The notes beneath the pieces are model-generated. The model did not search any database. It worked only from the letters and a program-made list of their open reading frames with translations, and was not told the DNA's origin. 64,000 nucleotides of DNA. It comes from Datisca glomerata. Taxonomy: Eukaryota; Streptophyta; Magnoliopsida; Cucurbitales; Datiscaceae. A program made the position numbers and the translations under genes. Shown here in pieces: positions 1 through 11,118 of the stretch (position 1 is the stretch's first letter; each line of letters begins with the position of its first letter). Location: contig QANY01013727.1 in assembly GCA_003255025.1 (NCBI GenBank), forward strand, positions 292,179 through 356,178, read 5' to 3'.

Positions 1-187
1 TTTTGGAAGCCAAAATCGTCAGTAGCATTCCGACAAGTGTTTGAAGTTATATTATTCTTTCCATATCTAATGGTTTGAGAACCAAAACCATTCTCCATCG
101 TGTTTATTCATTTGTTGTTTTGGTATGACTCTTCCTGATATTCATAGTTCTTCAGTAATGTTCTTGTCTTTCTCAGTGTCATAAAAA
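1..187 (+). promoter_or_regulatory. 5' UTR / leader-intron end of the proteasome alpha-4 gene
   Basis: This non-coding stretch lies directly upstream of the proteasome start codon. A pyrimidine-rich tract ending in CAG at 174-176 looks like a 3' splice site. It would leave a short second leader exon (177-187) before the ATG, consistent with an intron in the 5' UTR. The promoter lies outside the window. Confidence 0.5.
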
Positions 188-940
188 ATGTCGCGGAGGT
201 ATGATAGCAGGACTACAATCTTCTCCCCAGAAGGTCGTCTTTATCAAGTTGAATATGCTATGGAGGCCATTGGAAATGCTGGAACGGCTATTGGAATCTT
301 ATCAAAAGAGGGGGTTGTGTTGGTTGGTGAGAAAAAGGTCACTTCTAAACTCCTTCAGACCTCAACATCAACTGAGAAGATGTACAAGATCGATTACCAT
401 GTAGCATGTGCTGTTGCTGGGATAATGTCTGATGCCAACATTCTTATCAACACAGCTCGAGTCCAAGCCCAACGTTATACATATGCTTATCAAGAACCAA
501 TGCCTGTTGAACAGCTAGTCCAATCTCTCTGTGACACCAAACAAGGATACACACAGTTTGGTGGGCTCAGACCATTTGGTGTATCATTTCTATTTGCAGG
601 TTGGGACAAAAATTTTGGCTTCCAGCTTTACATGAGTGATCCAAGTGGAAATTATGGTGGCTGGAAGGCTGCAGCTATTGGAGCCAACAACCAGGCAGCA
701 CAATCAATGCTTAAGCAAGACTATAAGGATGATATCACAAGAGAAGAGGCAGTTCAGCTAGCACTAAAGGTTCTTAGCAAGACAATGGACAGCACTAGTC
801 TTACTTCAGATAAGCTTGAGTTGGCTGAGGTCTTCCTCTTGCCTTCTGGAAAAGTAAAGTACCAGGTAAGCTCACCAGATACTGTGAGCAAGCTGTTAGT
901 GAAGTTTGGAGTGACCCAGCCTGCTGCTGAGACCTCTTGA
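188..940 (+). CDS. PAC1: 20S proteasome subunit alpha type-4 (alpha-3, PAC1)
   Basis: A single uninterrupted 250-codon frame encodes a complete 20S proteasome alpha subunit. Alpha subunits form the outer heptameric rings of the core particle, gate substrate entry and bind the 19S cap, in cytosol and nucleus. The N-terminus carries the alpha-type signature: [20 protein letters not shown] (residues 5-24) followed by MEAI. The proteasome fold continues with GTAIGI near residue 32, [12 protein letters not shown] near 72 and [11 protein letters not shown] near 125. As expected for an alpha subunit there is no N-terminal catalytic Thr. The length equals the usual plant alpha-4 length. The first ATG is chosen because the signature begins at once and a 3' splice site lies 11 nt upstream. 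No frameshift or stop is seen. A pseudogene is unlikely; a retroposed copy cannot be excluded because the CDS has no intron. Confidence 0.97.
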   Translation: MSRRYDSRTTIFSPEGRLYQVEYAMEAIGNAGTAIGILSKEGVVLVGEKKVTSKLLQTSTSTEKMYKIDYHVACAVAGIMSDANILINTARVQAQRYTYAYQEPMPVEQLVQSLCDTKQGYTQFGGLRPFGVSFLFAGWDKNFGFQLYMSDPSGNYGGWKAAAIGANNQAAQSMLKQDYKDDITREEAVQLALKVLSKTMDSTSLTSDKLELAEVFLLPSGKVKYQVSSPDTVSKLLVKFGVTQPAAETS

Positions 941-3061
941 GCCATTTGTCTACCGATTAAGGTGTGTACTTGGACTTAGGAGTGACTTGGCATATGTTGC
1001 TATGTTAACTTATATGGTTCATGGGGAATGATTTGTTCAAACACATGACAGAATCTTGTGCCATTCCTCGTTATGAGATGCAATATGGCTTAATTTGTTT
1101 AAAACTTAAGCTTTTGATGTGTTTTGATTGGTCCTTAAGCTTTAACAATGAGTTCTTACCTCTATCCAGGAAACAGGTGATTAATCGGTTCCTCTATACT
1201 GTTCCACAAAAATTAATTTTGTTAGATAGTTCAGTACACCGTAGGGCATAGAGTCCATTTGTTGGATGGTCAGAATGTTAGCTTGCCCTGTAATGACTTC
1301 GCATCATTGCATATTTGCTTGACTGCTGACCCCTCAAGCTTATCCACGTCTAGAACAATTTGTAGTCCTTCAAATCCTCCACAAATTCCTATTAATATTA
1401 TAATTGGCTGGAGGAATGGTGCTTAAAGGTGGCGTTGTTAACACTAATTCTAATTACTATTTTTATGATGCAGAAAAAGGCTTAACATCAAGGATTTGTA
1501 AATAGTCTTAGGTTTGGTGAAAAGGTTCCTCTGCCATTGGCTTCGTTGGGGCAGATCTGGCACAACTGTAAAGTGCAAATCCAATTTTTTTTACCTTTAC
1601 ATAATCCAATTTAAGCCGTCCAGATCTAACTGTACGGCCCAAATTGAGCAGTGGATCTCAATCGGAATTTGGGATCGCAGTGTTAAAAGAAGTGATGTTG
1701 GTGGTGCTAGTAGCTTGAGCTTTTGTGTTAGATGGCCCTGCTTTTCCTTTTTCTTCTTAGCTTGGTTACAAATTTCTGTATCTTCCATAGTTCCTATGTG
1801 GAGTTTCCAAATTGATAGACTTTAGAAAAAATGATTTAGATCACACCCGACATGTATGTGTGGTCTTGCATTGCTTCAATACCATTATGTCAGGCTTGAT
1901 GTCTTTATAGCATCATTAGCTGAACAGATGTTGAATTGTTTTTGTAATATGTTTTTGGGCGTTTTAGCAAGAACTTAGTTCATTTCAGTTGACTTGGCCA
2001 TTTTCTGTAAAGTTTGCATCTTAAGATAAAGTTCCATGATGAGAAATTGCTTCAGAGACCCTTCTTAGTGAAAAAAAAAATGAAAAGAACATCTTTTGAA
2101 ATTTTTAACGAAATTGAGAAGATTAAAATGTCCCGTTAGACCATAATCTAACAAAAAGTTGCTGGTAAACATTAGCCTAGCAATTTATTGTTAAAATTTA
2201 CACTCTACATCAGGGTCAGCAAAAAATATTTGTAGGACCCTAGTCTAGCAATTACGTTTTTTAATTGAAATATTTTAAATTAAAAAGACAATTTAGTATT
2301 TTATCTTAAAAACGTAGTTGAATTTTGTTAAAAATCAAAGAAGGATCTTGAAATCATTTTTTAGATTAAAATGTAAAATACACTCTTACACTTTGATCAA
2401 AATGTAAAATATATATCTAATTTTTTTTTCATATTTTCATATTTATGTAGATTGAGAAATTATAAAAAATACCATTTTGTTAAATTAAAGAGTTAAAACT
2501 AAAGGTGATTATTTTTTAATTAAAAAATACATCTCCCTCTCTCTTCCATTATTTCTCTTATAATTATTCATATAATGAGAAAGGACCAGATGAAAAGTGA
2601 GTGCCTTGCTTGCTTCTGAAAATCCTTTTCCTCATTGTTGGAGATCCTGTTGGAATACAGAAGACCATCATACTACAGCAGCAACTTGAGATTCAACCGA
2701 CTTTAATACGTCTTCCCCCATTTCTTTGCATCCTACCAGATTTTGTAAATGTAAGCCACAGATTAAGTTGAGACTTTGTCCAAGTTCAAGATCTTTTAAT
2801 TTACAAGTGAGCAATCACCGACGCATCTATGATGTATGACTCGGGTAAAATTATGTTCGAAGAGAAGGAGAAGAAAATAAATTATATCTGAAGACCTTTC
2901 CATCTGTCTAACTAAAGCAGAAGCAATAAGGATCTCGTTTTAATGGTTTTCACCCAGGTTGAAGATGGAAAACAAAAAGACCGAAAATGAGTGAGCACTA
3001 CAATATTAAGCTACTATGAAGAAAATAATAAGAGGTAAATTTTTGGAACATAAATACTCAC
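941..3061. other. 3' UTR of the proteasome gene, then gene-free AT-rich DNA
   Basis: The 3' UTR begins at 941. A GTGTGT donor-like site at 961 and a GATGCAG acceptor-like site ending at 1473 would allow a 3' UTR intron, but this is unproven. Short open frames at 1021-1251 and 1514-1825 have no recognisable domain and are treated as chance. From about 2040 to 3061 the DNA is AT-rich, with no gene, RNA or repeat that I can support. Confidence 0.5.
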
Positions 3062-3174
3062 ATTTCCAGTAGAGTATATTTCACCGGTTCGGAACCCGTG
3101 TTCAATGTATCTAGATCCGCTGTCTCGATTCTCTTGGCAGCATTTTCTTCACCTAGGCCATACTTTAGAAGCAT
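3062..3174 (-). pseudogene. 3-isopropylmalate dehydrogenase exon, 3' part (split by a LINE)
   Basis: On the minus strand this segment reads MLLKYGLGEENAAKRIE and continues toward a threonine-rich helix and an FRTG.IYS-like stretch. It matches the C-terminal part of plant 3-isopropylmalate dehydrogenase, the leucine-biosynthesis enzyme that oxidatively decarboxylates 3-isopropylmalate in plastids. The expected FRTG reading is reached only by a +1 shift at about 3100-3106, so one base is missing. The exon ends with GGAAAT followed by GTGAGT, a good 5' splice donor at 3061-3060. Its upstream half lies 6.2 kb away at 9382-9437, beyond the LINE. No following exon is visible between 2000 and 3061, so this is an orphan, decayed exon. 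Confidence 0.8.
3157..3174. repeat. LINE target-site duplication, left copy
   Basis: The 18 bases gccatactttagaagcat recur at 9382-9398 with one T fewer. They directly abut a run of T at 3174-3180, which is the minus-strand poly(A) end of the LINE. This is the expected geometry for target-primed reverse transcription. Confidence 0.85.
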
Positions 3175-3399
3175 TTTTTTAAATTAGTTTATTGGTGGAA
3201 GAAATCCATAAGTGCACAAGAACTGATGCTTTCTAACACCCTAATCATTTAAGAAAAAGAAAAAGAACCAACAAAAAAACATAAGAAAAAAAGTCAAACA
3301 AAGCTAAAAGAATGCATGTTACGAATAGTATTACAAATACCATTAGAAACAAACGAATAACAAAAATTTGGAGCATTCCACTACCAAGTTGAAGTAATT

Positions 3400-3850
3400 A
3401 TACTAAGGGCACTGAATGCCAAATAATCTGTCACTCGATTACCCTCATGATAAATATGAGTGACAACAATGTTTATCTGATTGATTAAGTTTAAACATCG
3501 ATCTTAAATAGTATGCCAACGCCAGTGAACCTTTCGAAATCTACAACGAAGAATGGACACCACATAAACAGAATCACTTTTTAACCATAATTATCTTCAT
3601 CCAAAGGTTGAAGCATAAATACTCGCATGAATATCTGGTAGATTAAGTTTAAACATTTATCCTAAGCAGTACGCCAATGCCAGGAAACCTTTCAAGATCT
3701 AGAACGAATAATGAACACCACATAAACATAATCACTTTCCAACCATAATTGTCTCCATCCAAATGTTGAATAATCGCATGAATAGCCCCAACAAACTCAA
3801 CTTCGAAAGCAAAACATACGCCAAGGTGAATAGTGTAACAACCCATTATA
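3400..3850 (-). pseudogene. LINE RNase H-like remnant
   Basis: The minus strand reads LGVCFAFEVEFVGAIHAI, which resembles the central alpha helix, with its catalytic Glu, of the RNase H domain that follows RT in many plant LINEs. Flanking sequence is broken by stops. Part of the domain has been duplicated in tandem (see the repeat at 3483-3770). Confidence 0.6.
3483..3770. repeat. 158 bp tandem duplication inside the LINE RNase H region
   Basis: Two adjacent diverged copies begin with gattaagtttaaacat at 3483 and 3641. They share the order ...ccaacgccag / ccaatgccag..., accacataaaca and a following ccataattgtc-like block. The spacing is 158 bp. Confidence 0.75.
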
Positions 3851-4025
3851 AAATCTCAAAACGATCAAAAAATGCCTCCACAACCTACAAGCCTAAGACT
3901 ACCGAAATCTGCTCTACATGTATTCACCTTAATCCAACCTAATGGGGTGAGGACGTAAAAAACTTCTAATATACACGGGGCTCTAGAAGGACGGTCTGAA
4001 ACATAAAATTGTTGAATGTCAAAAG

Positions 4026-4661
4026 CTACTTAAGTAAACTCTGCATCGTGCCAGCCTTGAAAGAGTCTGCTTCATGAACTGAACGCCAAATCAAGGCAAG
4101 AGCTTCATCGAAGACAAGTTTTCTACTCTTAAAAGTGGTTTGATTACGAAGGAACCAAACCACCCAAAATACGGTAATAATGGAAATCTGCCATGAAACT
4201 TTTAATTGTGTGCTAAAAGAGATCCTCATTGTCATCTACCAAAGATCTAAGAGAGAACCATCAAGTTTAATATCCTTCCTAAAAAGACTTGACATGGCAT
4301 CCCATAGTCCATGAGAAAAAGGGCATTATATAAATAGATGACATAAGTCTTACTCCGCAGCACAACAAAGACAACATCGAGAAAGACAAATATAGCCATG
4401 AGCACGCAACGCAGATTCAGTAGGCTTCTTTCTATGGAATAAATGCCAAGTAAGGATAGATCGAGAGGGTGGAATAAATAGTTTCCAAGTTTTCTTACCC
4501 CAACTAACATAATTCCTACCATAAGTAAGAGTGGAATATGTAGTTTTATAAGAAACAACACCATTCAAAGAGTGTGTCCAAACTAACGAATCTTTGTAAA
4601 AGCTGACCACCATTCCTTCAATCTCAAAAGTAAGTACCGGATGAGAAGAATGAAAAGACAC
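4026..4661 (-). pseudogene. LINE zf-RVT-like C-terminal region
   Basis: Overlapping minus-strand frames carry WKLFIPPSRSILTWHLFHRK, then a Cys-rich stretch (CLSRCCLCC), then VVWFLRNQTTF. This is the usual order of the zinc-binding reverse-transcriptase-associated domain and the W..RN motif in plant LINE ORF2. The pieces lie in different frames, so the region is broken. Confidence 0.65.
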
Positions 4662-5128
4662 AGGGAGATGCTAACCCCCTAGATCAGTGTACACATCTCT
4701 CACAAGGCAGTCCAAAGGAGGATTTAACAAATAGCAATCATCAACTAAATCAATCAACAGAGTTCCCAACTAGTTGTCTAGAATGATGACCAATCAACCA
4801 CCTAGAATTAAGCATCAAAGGAGTATAATGATATTTAAGGCCAGGATAAATAGAAGAAGAAATATACCATGACCTCGGTCGATGATCTTGTGTGAAGAAA
4901 CGAGCATGGAGATAACCAAAAACTATAGAGTCCTCAGTCAACAACCTGCAAGTGAGCTTTTTCAACATTGCCTTGTTAAGAATGCAAAGATATTTGATAC
5001 CAAGATCTTTTATCAGCCCAAAGGAACAACCACTGATGTTTAGGAGCACCAACAAAGAGGAGACCCCCTAAATAAGTCATAGAATCTCATCTCTTACGCA
5101 TTCTAAACATTGACAAAGAATAAAAAAT

Positions 5129-5800
5129 TTAGGTCCCTGAGATACCCCTACCAAAATGAATGAAGGATTTATCCCAATTAACCCGTTGACCAGAGAGTGA
5201 ACCATAAAGCTCAAAAGCATAAAAGCCCACTTGTAAATTTTTATAAGAAGCCTTGTAGAAAAGAAGAACATCATCCACATATAGAAAGTGAGTCGGAGCA
5301 CGCATCCCAATCAGAGAAGATATTGAAGCCAATGCACCTAAATCTACCAGATGTGAAATATATCTACTCAAAAAGTCCTCAGCCAAACAAAAATAAGTGG
5401 GGAGAGGGGATCACCCTGCCTCAGACCCCGTGAGCATCTAAAAAAACTCTTAGGAGACTCATCAATAAGCATCGATATCGATGCAGAGTTAAAGATATTA
5501 TTAATCCATGCAAGAAAACACTCAGATAAACCAAAACACCTCAAAACCTCAAAAATAAAATTCCAACAGATGGAATCAAAAGCTTTACGAATATCAATTT
5601 TCATAGCGACATGACATCCATGACTATTATTTCTCAAAACATTAAAACATTTAGAGGCTCCAGCAATAAAATCAACAATTTGACATCCCTTAATGAAACC
5701 ATATTGATTGGGAGAAATAATTTGGGAGCAAATAACAAAAAGACGATCACTAATAATCTTGGTGATAATCTTAAACAGTAAATTACCTAAGAAATAGGAC
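5129..5800 (-). pseudogene. LINE reverse transcriptase domain
   Basis: The minus strand encodes KIDIRKAFDSI (motif A) and GLRQGDPLSPLIF (motif B) at 5368-5637, then FLYVDDVLLF (motif C, catalytic YVDD) near 5269-5286. Motifs B and C lie in different frames, so a frameshift separates them near 5370-5386. The catalytic aspartates themselves remain. The 5640-5800 part continues the fingers region with stops. Confidence 0.85.
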
Positions 5801-6001
5801 GAAACTGGTCAACCGCTATAGCATTAGGAATCTTCTGAATAAGTACTATAAATTTTGAGTTCAAATCAGGAAAAACATGTCCTGAACGAAAAAAACTCTT
5901 GGATGGCCAAAATCAAATCTGACCCCACAATATCCCAACAATGGCGATACAATTTACTAGAGAAGCCATCCTAAGAGAATCTATGTCAAACACTGTTTTC
6001 C

Positions 6002-7120
6002 TTATCTCATCAAAAGAAGGAACATGAAGAAGTGACACATTCTCCCCATCATTGACCAAAAAAGGAAAATGCTCATGAATGATAGGGAGATCCGAACTAC
6101 AATCGCTAGAATCTGAAAGAGATGTTGATAGTATGAAATGACATGCTCACCAATATTAACTGAATCATAAGAAATATCATCACTAATTTTCATGGAGGAA
6201 ATATGCTTATTACATGCCCTACGTTTAAGCAAAGAGTGAAAGAAGTTAGAGCTTTGATAACCCTCATATCTGATCCTATCTTGAATGAGTGTCACTTTCT
6301 CCTTAGCTTTAGAAATATTTAGAGCAACATTCCCAAAAATCTCTCAATTCCATTTTTTCAAGGCTATGTTAAGAAGTTTTAACTTGTGAACAAAAATCAT
6401 TGTACCGCTACCTGCAATAGGGGGTTGATCAAACTGAATGAACCAAATCAAGAGGAGAGGGATGAGAAACCCACATGCCGTGAATCTGAAAGGATGAGGT
6501 CCCAAAGATATACCTGTAGAATAAGAGACCAAAATTGGATGATGATCTAAATGTAATCTCAGAAGAGTAATGCAAGAGACCTGAGCTCAAGTATCAAGAA
6601 AGGAAGTAGAACACAGAGCCCTATCCAAGTGAGAAAGAACCATAGCGCAACGACTTTGTCCAATTTGAGTGTAAAAAGCTCATTTTATCTTAATATCCAT
6701 AAGATTACAAATAGGTAAAGCAGCCCAGAAGTCTTCACAACAACTAGGTGTGATATTACTAGTAGTTTCATGAGCTCCCGAAATCGAATTAAAATCCTCA
6801 AGAACAAGCCATATATATCTGAATCTGAAATGCCCATAAGAGAACTCCAAAGTGATTTATGGGTGATGTAACTCACATAACCGTAAACAAAATAAATTCT
6901 ACTCATAAAGCCACATAAACTAGTTGAAATAATAACAAGTTGAATATGAGATAAAATAATCATAGCATCTTGAATAGCAGAAGATTTAAAGATTCATAAC
7001 TTAGGAAAAGATCTAGCATTAGAACAAATATAATGTAACCAAGGGATCTCCAAACAATAGAAGCAACTGAATCAAATTTACATAAAGGTTCAGCAATGTC
7101 AACAAAATCCAATTTATGAC
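6002..7120 (-). pseudogene. LINE endonuclease and inter-domain region
   Basis: The minus-strand frame at 6685-6963 contains VYGYVSYITHKSLWSSL, resembling the VYG...R..LW segment of apurinic-type LINE endonucleases. Shifting frame then gives WLVLEDFNSI, the position of the conserved GDFN motif. The region from 6002 to 6340 is a linker toward the RT. Multiple stops and frameshifts are present. Confidence 0.6.
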
Positions 7121-7258
7121 GGTAACAAAATCTCTCAAAGCATGTTGAGTATCATGATTTGCAATACCTCTGCAATTCCAATAAAGGGAAATCATTTAAT
7201 TGTTTTACCTTTAAAAGCCCTGGTCTTGGGTGAGTTAGTCATAGTAGTAACCTGTTTA

Positions 7259-8500
7259 TTATATCTTTTTATCCTGTTTAGCCTTAACCACCTTCCAATC
7301 AGAACTTTCTATTTTATCAGTGCAATATTTATCCTTTTGAACATCAGTATGAGAAAAATCTAACTCTATATTCTCACTATCAAACTCTGATTGACTTGCA
7401 TCATTTAGGGGAGGATCTGGACCTTCAATAGGTGGAAATCTCAAAAGGGAAATAACATGATCAACATTATTAAGATCAACAACAGGATCAACAATAGGAC
7501 CGTATGAGATATCTACATTATTAGAATCAACCCGCAATGGCACAGTTGGAGCACCCAACTGATCATCTACATGAGCTAATTGTGGGTCTGAATTTGCAAC
7601 ATCGTTAATGGATGTCTTTTGAATGTGAGGGCTTATCGGCCTGGTTGAACTAGAAGAGGGTAGTAGATTCAAGAACAATGTCTGAAACTAATTTTACAGA
7701 TTTTTCGATCATAATTACCTTGACATTCACAACAAGAGTTGTAGCAAGGTTCTCTAAAGCAGGTGCATCCCCTAAATTGTCTATCGACCGATATTCTTGA
7801 TGCGTTTTAGATTTACCTCTCTCATATTTTTTATCTCTTACCACATTGGCTGCATTAACTATCTTTGAGAGATTGTGATGACATGATATGGCCAAATGTC
7901 CAATATAATAACAAACATAACATAAATTCAGAACATTCTCAAAATAAAGAGTTGGAAAAAGACAATCATCACCAACTTCTATCATGATGGATTCAGGCAC
8001 TTGGAAAAGTCAACATTAATCAACATACGGGAAAAATGACCATAATCACCTCTAAGTGTAATTCTGTCAAATTTAAGTGGGACACTGATCCCACATGTCA
8101 TATAAGAAAGAATCGGAGGGTGCCAAAATTTTCAAGGGAGAACATAAATTCGAACCCAAACTTGAGCATTTGTCATACGTTGCGTGTTGAGATTAAAATT
8201 TGGAATCCATGGCTGAAGCCTAAGAATCTCGAGCTTCAAATAAAATAATCCAATACACCAAACTCGTGCTTTATCATATTCAGAATTCAAAAGTATGTGA
8301 AAAAATCCACGTACAAGAGAGATGAGACGCCATTGAGCATTAAGCTCCCAAATGGATTGAAGTTATTCTTTATGTGCTGGGAGCTTCCATGGTTCATCTC
8401 CATTTGACAAAAAAACTCAGCCAATGAGTGAATAACTACAAACTTTCGAATGTTCTTTATAGGCTTTCGAGTTGAATGAGATTGCCACAAAGTCACATTT
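7259..8500 (-). pseudogene. LINE ORF1-like protein (DUF4283-like plus CCHC knuckle)
   Basis: In transcription order, 8500 to 8000 shows a GFFHILLNSEYDKARVW-like stretch and then AQVWVRIYVLP, typical of the DUF4283 domain of plant LINE-associated proteins. At 7650-8000 follows YFENVLNLCYVCYYIGHLAI and SC, a C-x2-C-x4-H-x4-C-type knuckle. The tail at 7259-7678 is acidic and low in conservation. Stops and frame changes show that it is dead. The expected role was nucleic-acid binding in the retrotransposition particle. Confidence 0.65.
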
Positions 8501-8699
8501 TTTCTTTCGCATAGAGGAAATCAAAACAATAACAGAAGATGCGGCTTGAGCATATGACTTCATGTAGGATTTATGTTCAAAGAGTCATCCGCATAAGAGG
8601 CATATATATTGTGCTCTTTTTGGATTGAAGTAAGTGCTACGTGAGAGTGCAGCTCTAGAGAAAGATCAGTAAATGTTGAGGTGTTCATGACGGTAAGAT

Positions 8700-9381
8700 T
8701 AACCAAACATGATTAGCAAAAACACAACCACAAATCAGCAAAACAAAAATCCACGACAACCACAATGAGCCAGAAACGAACCCACAAGTGCATGATCCAC
8801 GACCAAAAACCACGAATCAGAACAGAACTGGTAACACGAATCCACAAACAAAAATCTCAAAATCAAAAGAGAACCACAAAAAAAAATTAGAACAGTGAAT
8901 GAGCGAAGACCCACATAACAGAACCCATGATGCCGAACGAACCAAGAGAACTTATGGCAGAACCAGAACTCACGAACAGAACCCACGAACCAAGAGAATG
9001 TACGACAAAACCAAGAGAATATACGACAAAACCAAGAGAACCTACAAAAAACTAGAACTCATGAACAGAACCCATGAACCAAGAGAACGCACGACAAAAC
9101 CAAGAGAACCACGAACCAGAACTCACAATGATGAACAAAACCCATGACAGTAAGAACGTCGATGAACGAAGAATGATTCTGTTCGAACGGTGATGAAGTG
9201 TAGAACACCGATGAATGATGGATGAACCACTATGAATGGTAATGAATGACGAATGAACCACTATGAACGGCGGTGAATGAACCATGAACCATGAACCTCC
9301 ACGAACCACGATGAACAAAGGTTGTTGATGAACAACGAGCATCGATTCTCTGTTCAAAACCCATAGCCATCCCTTTTGCTC
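8700..9381 (-). repeat. LINE 5' leader with irregular short repeats
   Basis: Variants of accaagagaac, cacgaaccagaac and gaatgatgaatgaac recur irregularly between about 8740 and 9310. Open frames here (8735-8986, 8899-9147, 9052-9357) are repetitive by-products. The block lies between the ORF1-like region and the right target duplication, so it is best read as the LINE 5' UTR. Confidence 0.55.
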
Positions 9382-9398
9382 GCCATACTTAGAAGCAT
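9382..9398. repeat. LINE target-site duplication, right copy
   Basis: The 17-base gccatacttagaagcat matches the left copy with a single-base gap. It marks the 5' end of the LINE, since everything between the two copies is foreign to the IPMDH exon. Confidence 0.85.
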
Positions 9399-9437
9399 AG
9401 CAACACTAAGCATTGTTTCTAATGGGTTTGCCTTATC
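9382..9437 (-). pseudogene. 3-isopropylmalate dehydrogenase exon, 5' part
   Basis: The minus strand reads DKANPLETMLSVAMLL after a CAATAG splice acceptor (AG at 9439-9438). This is the conserved DKANPLAT.LSAAMLLKYG segment just upstream of the residues encoded at 3062-3174. The two halves share the LINE target duplication, so they were one exon before that insertion. The Copia LTR begins 11 bp upstream of this exon, in what was the preceding intron. No earlier IPMDH exon is visible on the far side of Copia (26365 onward). The copy is therefore a gene fragment and not merely interrupted. Confidence 0.75.
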
Positions 9438-9443
9438 CTATTG

Positions 9444-9448
9444 ATAAG
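9444..9448. repeat. Copia target-site duplication, left copy (ATAAG)
   Basis: These five bases, ATAAG, directly precede the TG of the left LTR. The corresponding right flank at 26365-26369 is ATAAC, a 4 of 5 match, as expected for an old 5 bp duplication. Confidence 0.6.
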
Positions 9449-11108
9449 TGTTGGATCGGGTTTTAGATTTTACAGATAATTAATGAACCATGAAGAGTTC
9501 ATAGGTGAAATATAAAAAAAAATTATACAAATGTTTAATCCAGTTAAACAAAAAACCAATCAATGAACATGCATAATCATATAAATGTATCGAGAAAAGA
9601 TTAAAATAATTTATACATTTTCAATTTATGAAAAATTTCTGATTTGGCGGGAATTAATTTCTATCTTGCATTCTTCGTTCTTCGCAGAGCTATTAATTAG
9701 TTATTACACTGACAACCACTTGTTAAAGTCAAAGGTAAATCTTTCAAGATTTTTGTAGGAATTGAGTAACTCTCAAAATAACTATTGAAAGAGAAAACAA
9801 AATTTTTGTCTTCCCCTACTCTGAAATCGATGGCAATTGTGTGGGGAGGAGAGAGAAACCTTTTTTCTTCTTTGATTAACACACTTAGGGATAGAGATGC
9901 AATCCCTTATACGATAGAGCCGTAATTTGCATTCTCCCTGTACTGGCGATGTCAAAATTGTGTCCAAATTCATCAGCCTAATTGATAAATTAAATTTATC
10001 CCTATCAAATAATTAATTTGTTTTATTTAATAATTATCCAATAATTAATTTATTTTATTTTCTCTTCACTAATTTAGTGATGACACTAATTTCATATAGG
10101 GATCGGCAAGTGTACATTGTTCCAAAACACATTTTTTATCCAACTGTTGTTTCTCATTCCTGTCCTTATGAGCTACTTTTGAGACTGAATGGACCCACAT
10201 GAATAAAGCTATGGGATTTGAATACCCGGCTAATTTATCTCCCTAAATTCCTGAACTATTTAATCCCGACATTGTACGACTCTACTATAGGTCTGATGTA
10301 GAATAAACTCTCGATTCATGCGAACTACATTTTCCATTGGTGCAAATAAACATTTATGTTTCATAGTTCATAGAATATTTTATGATGTTACCCCTCTAGT
10401 TATTATTTCCTGAACTAATTTAATGTCTATGAATAAGAAATACATATTAGAAAAGTGTTTCATACAAATCACCATGTCTTATTCAATTACTCATGCCATC
10501 GAGTACCAGACCTAGTTTATTTATTCACACACTCATCAATAAAACATAAGCTGATATAGTTACTTTTACAATCTAACCACGAACTCCATATCTGTGAATT
10601 ACGTAACTCCAACACAGTTAAATTACGATCCCAGTAGTTGAGGTATTGTCTGACAATTTGAACTAAGTCAAGTTTCGTATTCACTTCAGGATTAAGATAA
10701 TTATGAAAACACCCTTAAGGTGTAACAACTATATTAGAGCTAGATAAATGACTTTTCTCTGAACTAATTGGTTACTGTCTATTCAACATGTTCCATAATA
10801 TATCTAGGTCAACTGTTAGAGTCTCCACTCTCATGGCCCAATAATCGAAATTGCATTTGATTGCCCAGTCGATCCTAAGACTGTGAATAACATTTTGAAT
10901 TATCTTAGAAGAGTCTTTCTGGAAACCGCTCAATCTTTACTCTTCTTATGTTGATAATAGTTTCAAGACTAAAGTAAATTACAAACACACTTTAATTAAA
11001 GAAAACTTTCTTTTATTCTTAAAATTAAATAATACATAAATGTCAAAGAAATAATTATTTACTCATAAATAGTTATTACACCTTACTTTATGGACATAAT
11101 TCCAATAA
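9449..11108 (-). repeat. Copia 3' LTR
   Basis: The left edge begins TGTTGGATCGGG and the right edge ends TTCCAATA, where the partner LTR ends TTCTAACA. It aligns by eye along its whole length with 24528-26364, with many substitutions and small gaps. Examples are the shared aatgaacatgcataatcat, tttggcggga and agagctattaatta blocks in the same order. The divergence indicates an old insertion. Confidence 0.88.
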
Positions 11109-11118
11109 TCTCCCACTT
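11109..11118 (-). promoter_or_regulatory. Copia polypurine tract
   Basis: On the minus strand AGTGGGAGATT immediately precedes the LTR. This is the standard plus-strand primer site of plant Copia elements. Confidence 0.75.

Larger units (their letters stand above)
3175..9381 (-). mobile_element. Degenerate non-LTR retrotransposon (plant L1-like LINE)
   Basis: This is an apparently full-length but inactive LINE in minus orientation. From its 5' end (right) to its 3' end (left) it has a short-repeat-rich leader, an ORF1-like protein with a DUF4283-like region and CCHC knuckle, an endonuclease, a reverse transcriptase with intact YVDD, a zf-RVT-like region and a remnant RNase H, then a short A-tail. 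A 17-18 bp target duplication brackets it. Every domain is broken by stops and frameshifts, so no protein can be made. It lies inside an IPMDH exon. Confidence 0.88.

Noticed and set aside
1514..1825. A 103-codon plus-strand frame after the proteasome gene, with a shadow on the minus strand
   Set aside because: No domain is seen, it begins in probable 3' UTR or downstream DNA, and both strands are open by chance.
8735..9357. Trp/Phe/His-rich minus-strand frames and a charged plus-strand frame
   Set aside because: All are produced by short repeats in the LINE 5' leader and have no domain.
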